From contig CAYOAI010000008.1 of NCBI GenBank assembly GCA_964401915.1, forward strand, positions 1-42,549: a DNA stretch of 42,549 nucleotides, written 5' to 3'. The stretch comes from CAZGZD01 sp964401915 (GTDB lineage Bacteria > Patescibacteriota > Microgenomatia > UBA1406 > GWC2-37-13). The notes under the pieces are model-generated. The model ran no database searches, was not told the DNA's origin, and saw nothing but the letters and a program-made list of their open reading frames with translations. Positions 7,408-15,696 of the stretch are shown here, piece by piece. A program made the translations under genes and the position numbers. How positions within the stretch are numbered: the first letter of the stretch is position 1; every line of letters begins with the position of its first letter.

Positions 7408-8262
7408 ATGAAAAAAAGCTTTCTTGTCGCAGCGCTTGCTGGAGTAAGTGTGGGGATACTTATCATACTTACATCACGGCTATATAATGCCAGGCAAGAG
7501 GCAATTATGCGAAAAAGAGAGATAAAGATACATAATGCTCAGAAGAATAAACGAACCGACAAACCACACCTCCCGACAAACATCAAGCTCCCAATTATTA
7601 CCTATCATTATGTAGAAAATGTGGCAGATCCCGGCGATAAAACACGAATAAAGCTTAATATCAATCCATTGATATTTGAAAACCAGCTCCGTGAGATGCA
7701 TGAGGCCAGCTATTCCTCGTATTTCGTAAGCGATGTCCCACGTATCTTGAAAGGTAAAGAAAAAATATCCGATCACAGCATCATCCTCACCTTCGATGAT
7801 GGCTATGAAGATTTTTATATCAACGCCTATCCACTTCTCAAGAAGTATCGTATGCGTGGCACAATTTATATTATCGCGAACTTTATCGGTCACCAGGGAT
7901 TCATGAGTGAGCGCGAAATTCGCGAGATGATCGGCAGTGGGCTTATTGAGGTTGGGGATCATACATTAAGCCACCTAGACCTTACCAACATAAAACCTGA
8001 TGTGGCACGACATCAAATCGTGGATAGCAAGAAAGCGCTTGAGGATATGTTCGGTATAAAGGTTACCACTTTTGCATATCCAGGCGGATTCTACAATCCA
8101 GCAGTTGAGGAAATGGTAAAGGAAGCTTCTTTTGAAGCAGCTGTTTCTACAAAACCTGGTGTGTATCTCAATCATGATCGTCTCTTCACCTTACCGCGTG
8201 TCCGCGCAGGCTATCTCTACTGGCAGTCTATTAAGCTTTTTTTTGACAAGTTCAAGTCTTGA
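7408..8262 (+). CDS. Membrane-anchored polysaccharide deacetylase (NodB family)
   Basis: A 284-residue protein with an N-terminal membrane anchor (about 4-25) and a basic linker. The NodB homology domain has motif 1 TFDDGYED (metal-binding second Asp), motif 2 in EVGDHTLSHLDL (H-x3-SH) and motif 3 FAYPGG. The segment PIITYHYVE at the domain start is typical of the branch that removes acetyl groups from secreted or wall polysaccharides. It should act outside the membrane on glycans, possibly ones made by the neighbouring O-antigen-ligase-like enzyme. The gene ends with TGA. A TAGAAT box 11 nt before the ATG is the likely -10. Confidence 0.9.
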   Translation: MKKSFLVAALAGVSVGILIILTSRLYNARQEAIMRKREIKIHNAQKNKRTDKPHLPTNIKLPIITYHYVENVADPGDKTRIKLNINPLIFENQLREMHEASYSSYFVSDVPRILKGKEKISDHSIILTFDDGYEDFYINAYPLLKKYRMRGTIYIIANFIGHQGFMSEREIREMIGSGLIEVGDHTLSHLDLTNIKPDVARHQIVDSKKALEDMFGIKVTTFAYPGGFYNPAVEEMVKEASFEAAVSTKPGVYLNHDRLFTLPRVRAGYLYWQSIKLFFDKFKS

Positions 8263-8319
8263 ATTTATCTATCTCACTATATATATATTTATATACGAAC
8301 AATCAGAGAGGAGGTGATA
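8243..8319 (+). promoter_or_regulatory. Promoter and strong Shine-Dalgarno of the 66-residue membrane protein
   Basis: TTGACA (8243-8248), 17 nt, TATCTA (8266-8271) lie at the end of the deacetylase gene. AGGAGGTGAT directly before ATAT-ATG 8321 is complementary to the 16S anti-Shine-Dalgarno end. This is the only strong ribosome binding site I see in the window. Confidence 0.5.
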
Positions 8320-8320
8320 T

Positions 8321-8521
8321 ATGCTTATGTTACTTGGTGGAATGATGAAAGCTGGTCGCGGTATCGGCCGAGGATATGGCGAGGGATCTATGATAGGCGC
8401 AGTCGGCGGAGCTGTTCCAATAATTCATTTAGTCCTTTCTCTTATCACGTGGGCTGCAGTTGTCGCAGTACTTATCGCGCTCGCACGGCTCTTGTGGAAA
8501 AAAGGGAATAAGGTGAAATAA
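8321..8521 (+). CDS. Small single-span membrane protein, unknown function
   Basis: A 66-residue protein. Residues 1-30 are rich in Gly and Met (GGMMKAGRGIGRGYGEG). One membrane helix follows (about 35-60: HLVLSLITWAAVVAVLIALARLLW) and then a basic tail KKGNKVK, so the C-terminus is probably cytoplasmic. I do not recognise a family. The start is set by the strong Shine-Dalgarno sequence six bases upstream. A second frame from 8314 covers the same DNA but lacks this support. The good promoter and ribosome site suggest high expression. Confidence 0.6.
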   Translation: MLMLLGGMMKAGRGIGRGYGEGSMIGAVGGAVPIIHLVLSLITWAAVVAVLIALARLLWKKGNKVK

Positions 8522-8526
8522 AAGAT

Positions 8527-9498
8527 TTATTTTATTTGTCTTTCAAAGTAAGCCTTTATAAAAGGCTCTGTTTTTAGTCGTAGAATTTCGTCGCGTGTCG
8601 CCCATTTATATGCTGAGTGTTCGTGGCTTATCAGTATCTTGCCACTCGCTATTTCTGCCTCATATATCGTGAACCTGTGGGTAGATCTTCCTTTTTGCTC
8701 AATATCAATCTCCACAATATCCACAACACGGGTTACATGTACCTGAAAACCTGTCTCTTCCAAAATCTCTCGTTGAATCCCTTTAATCGGGTCCTCATTT
8801 TTCTCCAATTTGCCGCCTGGAAAATCCCAATGATCTGGATAGTGATGTGAGTCTGAACTTCGAAGAAGAATAAGGTGCTTATCATCTCGTGTCAAAAGCG
8901 CTTTCTGAATTAACTTTAAATTCTTCTTTTTTGGGCTCTTTTTCCAATTAACCCAAATGCCGGCACCCACTATCTGGCCTATGAGAAATATACATACAAG
9001 CGCGAACGTAAAAAACTGATTGTGAAGAAAGTCGTTGGCTGCGCGACCAAAATAGTATGCTGGAAGGCCATATGCAATTGTTATAAGAATAGCGCTCAAC
9101 GTCGTAAAGACAAGAAATGTACCCAGCTTATATTTAATCGTCCCATAAATCAGAGCAACATATTTGCCCACGACTGGGATAAATCTTCCCCAAATTAGAA
9201 ACATCAACCCATGTTTTTTAAGAAATCTCTCTCCGCGATCTATAGCTGAACCAATTTTTGCACTATGCATATGAAACCACCGAACAGCTTTGTTTCCACC
9301 GAAAAATCCTATCACGTAGAGGATGATGTCGGACGTAATACCCCCAGCTGTAGCCACAATTAGTGTGGGTAAAAGCTGCAATTGGCCTGTCGTGACAAGT
9401 CCTATACCAAGCAGAAGTCCAAAAGGAGATCCTGAATGATCAATCACTGAAAATATAAATACCCCCAAATATCCGTACTGGCTTACAAACTCATTCAC
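8527..9498 (-). CDS. DedA-family membrane protein fused to a C-terminal Nudix hydrolase
   Basis: From GTG 9498 the protein has 323 residues (the frame is open to a TTG at 9567). Residues about 6-160 are a DedA/VTT domain with DHSGSPFG, the GRFIPVVGKYVALIYG signature and several helices. DedA proteins include the undecaprenyl-phosphate flippase UptA. After one more helix (160-185) and a basic linker a complete Nudix domain follows (about 197-323), with box GKLEKNEDPIKG then REILEETGF, matching G-x5-E-x7-REUxEExGU. The Nudix part should be cytoplasmic and hydrolyse a nucleoside diphosphate-linked substrate. The GTG start is chosen because TGA-TACAAT (9506-9514) ends 7 nt before it and the DedA domain starts right after. 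Confidence 0.85.
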   Translation of the reverse strand: MNEFVSQYGYLGVFIFSVIDHSGSPFGLLLGIGLVTTGQLQLLPTLIVATAGGITSDIILYVIGFFGGNKAVRWFHMHSAKIGSAIDRGERFLKKHGLMFLIWGRFIPVVGKYVALIYGTIKYKLGTFLVFTTLSAILITIAYGLPAYYFGRAANDFLHNQFFTFALVCIFLIGQIVGAGIWVNWKKSPKKKNLKLIQKALLTRDDKHLILLRSSDSHHYPDHWDFPGGKLEKNEDPIKGIQREILEETGFQVHVTRVVDIVEIDIEQKGRSTHRFTIYEAEIASGKILISHEHSAYKWATRDEILRLKTEPFIKAYFERQIK

Positions 9499-9505
9499 AT
9501 TGATA

Positions 9506-9514
9506 ATTGTATCA
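9506..9514 (-). promoter_or_regulatory. Extended -10 of the DedA-Nudix gene, leaderless type
   Basis: The minus strand reads TGA-TACAAT, ending 7 nt before GTG 9498. This supports GTG as the true start. Confidence 0.5.
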
Positions 9515-9590
9515 TCATCGAATCTGATCGGGGATAAGTTGAAAGATACAGCCAATGATAGAAACAAAGCTCTCTCTTATTGAAAAAAAA

Positions 9591-9615
9591 GCCTCAATAC
9601 GGTATACTTTGAGGC
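9591..9615 (+). promoter_or_regulatory. Palindromic operator overlapping the -10 of the efflux operon
   Basis: GCCTCAA (9591-9597) and TTGAGGC (9609-9615) form a perfect 7-bp inverted repeat with an 11-bp centre. The -10 box TATACT (9603-9608) lies in the centre and ATG 9619 is 4 nt after the repeat. A repressor bound here would block the RND operon. Read on the minus strand, the same hairpin is followed by eight T's (9582-9589), so it could also terminate leftward transcription. Confidence 0.5.
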
Positions 9616-9618
9616 CTT

Positions 9619-11058
9619 ATGAAGAAAAATATAGGACGTTTTCTAAAAAAACTTAAAGGTCGCGGACAAAAGACTAAGGCATATTTGCTGACTCATCTTA
9701 ACAAGCGTCCATTTGAAAGCTTTTTTGTGATACTTGGACTTGTTGTCATACTTATTGTACTAAGCAACATACTCAATTTTCTCCCTAAAAAAGAAGCAGC
9801 GCAACAAGCTACACCAGCCAAACACGTCAATGTGTATCAGATTGGAAGTGCGCCGCGCCTTTCTGTACAAGCTCAGATCGAAAAATCAGGTGTGATTCAT
9901 ATCACGGCACTCACAAGTGGTGTCGTACAAGCCATATATAAGCCCGTGGGAGAGAAGTTTGCAAAAGGCGAAGTGCTTATTTCGCTCGCGTCCAACTATC
10001 AAGGAGGAAGCGCACCAAGCCTTCAAAGGCAACTTGCCCAGACTCAATACAATAGTGCCGTGGACACCTACCAGCTCCAAAAAGACATTATCCAAAAACA
10101 ACGAGAGGCAGCTGACAAGACAGATGTAAATGCTGACGATCTTCGCTCAATCACCGACAAATCAATAGGGGAGACCAAAGACCTCATCGCACTTAATGAT
10201 GACATTATCAAAGCGCTCGATGAAGATATCGCCACAGCCATTGATGATGACGCTGCTCAAGCTGCAAAGCGCCAAAAACAACAATTTGTAGCCTCCAATA
10301 ATGCCGCGCGGCAAGCACTTCGCTCCGCTGAATATCAGGCATCGGGCGACAAGGCCCCAGCCAATCTCTCAGATATTCAAAAAAACACAGTGCTCAAACA
10401 ACTTGACCTTCAGGAAAAAATGCTAAGTCTCAACCGTGAAGTAAGTCGAATTCAGGTGCAGATAGCGCAGGTAAATGAGGCGATGTTTCACCCAGCAGCA
10501 CCATTTGCGGGAAGTGTGCAACGAGTGTTTGTCAAGGAAGGCACTGCTGTCTCACCAGGTGACGAACTCATGATTCTCAGCCAGGAAGAAGAATCAGATC
10601 CAATCACGGCAGTCGCTTACGTATCGGCCGATGTAGCCCGAAAAGTCTCTAAACTTGAGCAAAGTACTATTCATATAGACGACAAAGTAAGCTTCACAAG
10701 CTATCCTGCATACGTTACACAAGATGCTGTACAAGGTACACTATATGGCGTATATTTCAATATACCTGATAATTACATCGCAGCTGTCACGGAAAAAGGA
10801 TACATAAGGATTGATCTTCCAATAGGGTATGTTGATAGCGCCTCACTCACACCGTATGTGCCGATAGATGCCATCTATCAGACCAAAAGTCAAAATTACA
10901 TCTTTGTCGTCCAGGGCAATAAAGCGTCCAGCCGCAAAGTAGAACTCGGACCTGTATATGGAAATTATGTCGAGGTCACCCGTGGGCTTAAAAATAAAGA
11001 TATGGTCATTCTGAATCGTACCGTCATCGAAGGAGACGCAGTCATTGTCAATCGCTAA
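9619..11058 (+). CDS. RND efflux periplasmic-adaptor-like (membrane fusion) protein
   Basis: A 479-residue protein with a basic N-terminus and one membrane helix (about 35-55). The outer part follows the HlyD/AcrA plan: a first half of the lipoyl domain (GVVQAIYKPVGEKFAKGEVLISL), a long Gln/Ala/Lys-rich coiled-coil hairpin (about 130-285), the second lipoyl half (FAGSVQRVFVKEGTAVSPGDELMIL), a beta-barrel and a final membrane-proximal domain. It should couple the pump encoded 11 bp downstream to export through the cell wall. The presumed organism has no typical outer membrane, and no TolC-like gene is present here. The -10 lies in the upstream palindrome. Confidence 0.88.
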   Translation: MKKNIGRFLKKLKGRGQKTKAYLLTHLNKRPFESFFVILGLVVILIVLSNILNFLPKKEAAQQATPAKHVNVYQIGSAPRLSVQAQIEKSGVIHITALTSGVVQAIYKPVGEKFAKGEVLISLASNYQGGSAPSLQRQLAQTQYNSAVDTYQLQKDIIQKQREAADKTDVNADDLRSITDKSIGETKDLIALNDDIIKALDEDIATAIDDDAAQAAKRQKQQFVASNNAARQALRSAEYQASGDKAPANLSDIQKNTVLKQLDLQEKMLSLNREVSRIQVQIAQVNEAMFHPAAPFAGSVQRVFVKEGTAVSPGDELMILSQEEESDPITAVAYVSADVARKVSKLEQSTIHIDDKVSFTSYPAYVTQDAVQGTLYGVYFNIPDNYIAAVTEKGYIRIDLPIGYVDSASLTPYVPIDAIYQTKSQNYIFVVQGNKASSRKVELGPVYGNYVEVTRGLKNKDMVILNRTVIEGDAVIVNR

Positions 11059-11069
11059 ATAAAACTCCC

Positions 11070-14000
11070 ATGAAAGACCCGAAATCCTCCTATTTAAGCA
11101 CCATGAAGTTTGACCCCAAACTTCTTAAATCTTGGCATGCCAAATATCTTCGCAATATAAGGCTTCCAATTCTCCTTACGATCTCAATTGTTATGGTGGG
11201 TATCTATGCGCTTATCACAATACCGCGTAGACTTAATCCTGAGATCAAGATCCCGATTGTGGTTGTCAACACTTCGCTTCCTGGAGCAAATCCTGAGGAT
11301 GTAGAGTCGCTCCTCACTGATCCTCTTGAACGTGCTGTATCAAGCGTTGATGGAATTGACACCCTTGCCTCAACATCTCAAAATGGCAACTCGTCATTAA
11401 GTCTGCAGTTCCTCTCGACCGTAAATACTGATAAAGCCAGATCCGACGTGCAGGCAGCAGTGGATACCGTGTCAGATCTGCCCGAAGATGCGACCACGCC
11501 ACGTGTTCGCAGTGTGGATTTTGAAGATCAGCCCGTCTGGACGTTTGCCGTCACAACACGTCGCGATATCGCCTCACTTATGCGATTTTCAGACATCTTA
11601 AAAGACACGCTTGAGGATACCTCTAAGGTCGATCGGGTTGTGACATCGGGACTGGACGCACAAGACATTGAGGTCATTATAGATACTGAGAAAATACACG
11701 AGCTAAATATCAATCCGACTACTGTGGCACAATTAGTACAAGGCGCAGTCAACTCATATCCGGCCGGCAACATATCCTCAAGCGATTCTTCATTTGCACT
11801 CACCATAAATCGAGATATCAACTCTGTCGAGGATATCAGAAATCTCAACATTCAAGTCAAAGACACCACAGTCCGGCTTGGAGATATTGCCCAAATAGTC
11901 GAGAGAAATAAAAGTGGCCAACAAGACACCTATATCGCGCGCTCAGGCCACAATCCTACTCGTACAGTACAATTTTTTGTCTATAAGAAGAAAGGGTCCA
12001 ATATCGACGCTTCATATAAAGATGCCAGGACCACAGTCGACAAAACCTTAGCTCAATACCACGGACAGTTTGAGGTGACCACAGTCCTCAATACAGCAGA
12101 TGAGATCACGACTCAGTTTGCTGAGCTTTTTGGAGATTTTCAAACCACAGTCATCCTTGTATTCATTCTTTTATTTGTTTTCTTGGGTCTCAGGCAAGCT
12201 ATCATAGCATCGATCACTGTACCCCTTACTTTTCTTGCATCTTTTGCCATCATCAACGCACTTGGCCTGACGCTTAATTTTCTGACAACATTCTCATTCT
12301 TACTATCTTTAGGACTTTTGATTGATGACACAATCGTCACCGTTGCCGCCATGACGAGGTACCACCGAACAGGCAATTTCACCCCATATGAGACAGGCGT
12401 CGTCGTCTGGCGCGACTTCATAGTCCCTCTGTGGTCAACAACAATCACGACAATTTGGGCCTTCGTACCGCTACTCTTATCAACCGGCATCATCGGTGAA
12501 TTCATCAAGTCAATCCCCATCGTCGTCACAACGACGATGCTTTCGTCAACGACTATTGCCGTCTTTATCACCATGCCTCTTATGATTATGTTTTTGGAAC
12601 CTCAGTTTCCACGACGGGTAAAAATATTACTGGGCGTACTTGCCATACTTGCCTATATATCATGCCTCGTCCTCTTCCTTCCCAAGAATATTGTTCTTCC
12701 TTTTGCCGTCATCGCATCAAGTCTTTTACTTTTTGTTACCTACTACATACGCCGTGAGATTGCCCAAAAATACAAGCAGACTATAGACTCCAACAAAAAG
12801 TTTGAGAAGTTCATGGGGCGCGCGCGTTCGTATGTAGATCGTGGAGTCATCAATATCGAAGTTGTGAGTCGCCGATATCGCCTGGTAATAGATCGGATTC
12901 TGAGATCATCTAAGGCTCGCACTCGCGTGATTGTCGCAATTGCAATCTTTACGGTGATTGCATACCTTCTTGTACCACTTGGACTTGTCAAAAATGAATT
13001 CTTCCCCAAGCAAGAAGCAGATCTTATGTATGTTGGTATAGATATGCCAGCCGGAACACGAGCCCAGGTAGTTGAAGATGAGATGTTGCGATTTCTCGGC
13101 AAGCTTCGTCGTGACAAAAAGATCGAATACATAGTTGCGGAGATTGGACAATCAATCGGTGGAGATGGCGATCGAACTCCAGATCCAGACGCAATCCTCT
13201 ATACAGTCCATCTTCCCAAAGAAGGTGTGCGAAAATTTAGCTCTCTTGATTTTGCTGAAGAACTTCGCACAAAATACAAAAATTACAGCCAGGGCGTATT
13301 CTCCGTTGTTGAGCTCTCAGGTGGACCACCAGCAGGTAGCGATGTACAGATCAAGCTTATCGGCCGTGACCTTGGCGTACTTGACTCATATGCTGGTCAG
13401 GTGGTTAGCTACTTAAAAAAGCAAAAAGGCCTCACGAATGTTGACAAATCGCTCAAGCAGGGTACAAGCAAAGTAGTATTTGAACCCGACAAGACAAAGC
13501 TCGCCTCAGAGGGAATTACTATAAATCAGATAGGGCTTTGGCTTCGAACATATGCCAGTGGATTTGTACTTGATACCGTACAGTTTGGCGATGTTGAGCG
13601 AGACATTGTACTTCGTACCAATGCGTATGATGATCAATCTCTTGAAGCGCTTTCAAATATACAGATCCCAACACAAAGTGGGGCAGTACCACTCCTATCG
13701 CTTGGTAAGCTTCGAGTTGAGGCTAATCCAACAGCCATCACTCGAGAGGACCAAAAACGCACTATTTCAGTATCCGCAACAGCCGCCAAAGGCACATCAG
13801 CGGCAGATGCAAATGCAAGCCTTATTAAATATGTAAAGTCGCTTAACCTACAGTCTGGCTATAGCTACGCTACTGGTGGCGCAAATGAGGAGAATCAAAA
13901 GTCTGTGCAGTCAATACTTATGGCAATGGTACTATCATTTCTTCTTATTATGATTACTATGGTGCTTGAGTTTGGATCTTTCCGCCAGGCACTTATTTCT

Positions 14001-14411
14001 ATGATGCTCATTCCCATATCAACGGCAAGTGTATTCTATATCTTCGCACTCACTCATACGCCGCTCTCATTTGCTGCACTCATTGGTATTCTTGCACTTT
14101 TTGGAATAGTGGTCACACACGCGATTGTTGTCATTGAAAAAATCAATGAGAACAGAGCGCATGGATTATCCCTTCGCGATGCAATCACCGATGCCGCGGC
14201 AAATCGACTCGAGCCAGTACTTCTTACATCATTCGCCACAATCGTGGGACTTCTACCTATTACCATTGCCGACCCATTCTGGCGAGGATTGGGTGGAGCT
14301 ATCATCGCCGGACTATTATTTTCAGGACTTATCAAGCTTTTCTTTGTCCCAGTCCTGTACTACAATTTCTTTGTGGAGCAGGATAAAAAGAAAGTAAGGC
14401 GCACTCTTTGA
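11070..14411 (+). CDS. RND-family efflux transporter (AcrB/HAE1-like)
   Basis: An 1113-residue transporter with the RND arrangement: TM1 (about 31-51), a large outer loop with PGANPEDVESLLTDPLE, TM2-6, a central cytoplasmic loop, TM7, a second outer loop and TM8-12. The proton-relay pair is present in TM4 (LLIDDTIVTV, Asp419-Asp420). In TM10 the AcrB Lys position falls in FGIVVTHAIVVIEK and is not Lys, so the relay may differ. Substrates are unknown; drugs, lipids or surface molecules are possible. The gene follows the adaptor by 11 bp and shares its operator. There is no Shine-Dalgarno, so the start is the first ATG in frame with TM1 at normal distance. Confidence 0.92.
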   Translation: MKDPKSSYLSTMKFDPKLLKSWHAKYLRNIRLPILLTISIVMVGIYALITIPRRLNPEIKIPIVVVNTSLPGANPEDVESLLTDPLERAVSSVDGIDTLASTSQNGNSSLSLQFLSTVNTDKARSDVQAAVDTVSDLPEDATTPRVRSVDFEDQPVWTFAVTTRRDIASLMRFSDILKDTLEDTSKVDRVVTSGLDAQDIEVIIDTEKIHELNINPTTVAQLVQGAVNSYPAGNISSSDSSFALTINRDINSVEDIRNLNIQVKDTTVRLGDIAQIVERNKSGQQDTYIARSGHNPTRTVQFFVYKKKGSNIDASYKDARTTVDKTLAQYHGQFEVTTVLNTADEITTQFAELFGDFQTTVILVFILLFVFLGLRQAIIASITVPLTFLASFAIINALGLTLNFLTTFSFLLSLGLLIDDTIVTVAAMTRYHRTGNFTPYETGVVVWRDFIVPLWSTTITTIWAFVPLLLSTGIIGEFIKSIPIVVTTTMLSSTTIAVFITMPLMIMFLEPQFPRRVKILLGVLAILAYISCLVLFLPKNIVLPFAVIASSLLLFVTYYIRREIAQKYKQTIDSNKKFEKFMGRARSYVDRGVINIEVVSRRYRLVIDRILRSSKARTRVIVAIAIFTVIAYLLVPLGLVKNEFFPKQEADLMYVGIDMPAGTRAQVVEDEMLRFLGKLRRDKKIEYIVAEIGQSIGGDGDRTPDPDAILYTVHLPKEGVRKFSSLDFAEELRTKYKNYSQGVFSVVELSGGPPAGSDVQIKLIGRDLGVLDSYAGQVVSYLKKQKGLTNVDKSLKQGTSKVVFEPDKTKLASEGITINQIGLWLRTYASGFVLDTVQFGDVERDIVLRTNAYDDQSLEALSNIQIPTQSGAVPLLSLGKLRVEANPTAITREDQKRTISVSATAAKGTSAADANASLIKYVKSLNLQSGYSYATGGANEENQKSVQSILMAMVLSFLLIMITMVLEFGSFRQALISMMLIPISTASVFYIFALTHTPLSFAALIGILALFGIVVTHAIVVIEKINENRAHGLSLRDAITDAAANRLEPVLLTSFATIVGLLPITIADPFWRGLGGAIIAGLLFSGLIKLFFVPVLYYNFFVEQDKKKVRRTL

Positions 14412-14423
14412 TCCACACCTAAT

Positions 14424-14432
14424 TGCTACACT
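14424..14432 (+). promoter_or_regulatory. Extended -10 of the DUF1697 gene, leaderless type
   Basis: TGC-TACACT ends 8 nt before ATG 14441. This favours 14441 over the in-frame upstream TTG at 14423, which lies before the promoter. Confidence 0.5.
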
Positions 14433-14440
14433 ATACGCAT

Positions 14441-14980
14441 ATGATCTATGTAGCGCTACTTCGCGGAATTAATGTCGGGGGGAATCGGAAAGTTGAGATG
14501 CTTAGACTAAAGACTACCTTCGAATCGCTTGGATTTACAAGTGTCACGACCTATATCAACTCGGGCAATGTAATCTTTAAGACAAATAACGATTCAGTAC
14601 CCGATATCGTCGACGCAATTGAGGCGGGGATTGAGAAGTATTTCGGCTTCAGAGTGCATGTTGTGGTGCGCGACTTACCAAGTATTCAGGAGATCGACAA
14701 AATTGTCCCCAAGTCCTGGACCAATGATGCGAATATGAAGACAGATGTGATGTTTTTGTGGGAAGAAATTGATAACCCTGATATTGTGAAAAAGATTGTA
14801 ATAAAGCCAGAAATCGAGTCGGTGCAGTATGTGAAGGGCACGCTACTTTGGAATATAGATCGCAAGAATGTGACGAAAAGCGGTATGCTGAAAATCGTGG
14901 GGACAGATCTATATAAGAAAATGACAGTGCGCAATATAAATACACTGCGCCGCCTTAAAATACTTATGGAAGATCTCTAA
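14441..14980 (+). CDS. DUF1697 family protein
   Basis: A 179-residue soluble protein starting MIYVALLRGINVGGNRKVEM, the hallmark N-terminus of DUF1697 (PF08002). The internal TYINSGNVIF and the C-terminal NTLRRLKILME also fit. The family is widespread and its biochemical role is not established. The length is normal for the family. It converges on the VirB2-like gene with a 16-bp gap. A weak hairpin CTTTTCA/TGAAAAG (14987-15009) across that gap may help termination in both directions. Confidence 0.92.
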   Translation: MIYVALLRGINVGGNRKVEMLRLKTTFESLGFTSVTTYINSGNVIFKTNNDSVPDIVDAIEAGIEKYFGFRVHVVVRDLPSIQEIDKIVPKSWTNDANMKTDVMFLWEEIDNPDIVKKIVIKPEIESVQYVKGTLLWNIDRKNVTKSGMLKIVGTDLYKKMTVRNINTLRRLKILMEDL

Positions 14981-14986
14981 ATGCTT

Positions 14987-15009
14987 CTTTTCACCTTTAA
15001 CTTGAAAAG
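14987..15009. terminator. Possible weak bidirectional terminator
   Basis: CTTTTCA (14987-14993) pairs with TGAAAAG (15003-15009) between two convergent genes, overlapping the end of the minus-strand gene. The stem is A/T-rich and the call is weak. Confidence 0.25.
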
Positions 15010-15581
15010 CCTGGTATTTTTAGCACTTGATTGGCAATAAGATTGAGTATGAATACGGCCGACAAAGTAAAAATAAGACCAATGATCGCAGATTGAAGTA
15101 GTCTTTTGCCGTAATCTACCCGCTCAGCTCTATCTTGAGATGTGATGAGTATAAAGGACGCGTAGAAGATGTAAAATGTCGATATTATCCCAACAGTCCC
15201 AAATATCAGGTTTAATAAAGGCTGCACAAGACTCAAAGCAGCTCCACCTCCTGTAAATCCACCTACATCAGTCTTGATACACCCAATCATCGTAAAATAG
15301 CGGCCAACACGAGGAGCCGGGGGGATTTTTGTTGTAGCATCTATCTCAATTGTCTTATTGCTTTCCGGACTTGATTCTCCAATTGATGGATAAAGGCACT
15401 TTCTGCATTGCTCCCAATTTTGAGGAATTTGCAATTTTACACCCTTTGACTCTTTGCAATACCCACACGCATCACATGTCACCGTCTGCTGGGCAAAAGC
15501 GGGTGCAGTACGACCCGCGGACAAAAATAAAAAAAGACCAATAAGTACCAAGAAAAATGTTTGCACCTTTATTTTATTCAT
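14997..15581 (-). CDS. VirB2/TrbC-like secreted membrane protein with Cys-rich head
   Basis: A 194-residue protein with a signal peptide (about 1-30, ending AFAQQ), a short region with CDACGYC and CRKC motifs, and two long membrane helices near the C-terminus (about 118-145 and 165-188) joined by a basic loop (DRAERVDYGKR). The two-helix plan with the short polar turn resembles VirB2/TrbC pilins of type IV secretion systems. It is divergent from a VirB6-like gene, which supports a joint role. The Cys pairs may form disulphides or bind a metal. Assignment is by topology and context only. A TAATAT box lies 9 nt upstream. Confidence 0.55.
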   Translation of the reverse strand: MNKIKVQTFFLVLIGLFLFLSAGRTAPAFAQQTVTCDACGYCKESKGVKLQIPQNWEQCRKCLYPSIGESSPESNKTIEIDATTKIPPAPRVGRYFTMIGCIKTDVGGFTGGGAALSLVQPLLNLIFGTVGIISTFYIFYASFILITSQDRAERVDYGKRLLQSAIIGLIFTLSAVFILNLIANQVLKIPGFSS

Positions 15582-15696
15582 ATATTTTTTATATTAATCG
15601 CCGTAAATAATATGTGTAAATTTGCATATTCCAGCAAATTTACTGTATAAATACTATACTGTATTTTATATATAAATATACCATTTACTGACTCAA

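Noticed and set aside
8314..8511. Alternative 65-codon frame over the small membrane protein
   Set aside because: It begins before the Shine-Dalgarno spacing allows, has no membrane helix or family features, and the 8321 frame explains the signals better.
9499..9567. Longer N-terminus of the DedA-Nudix protein from TTG 9567
   Set aside because: The added 23 residues are not part of the DedA domain and lie upstream of the extended -10 at 9506-9514.
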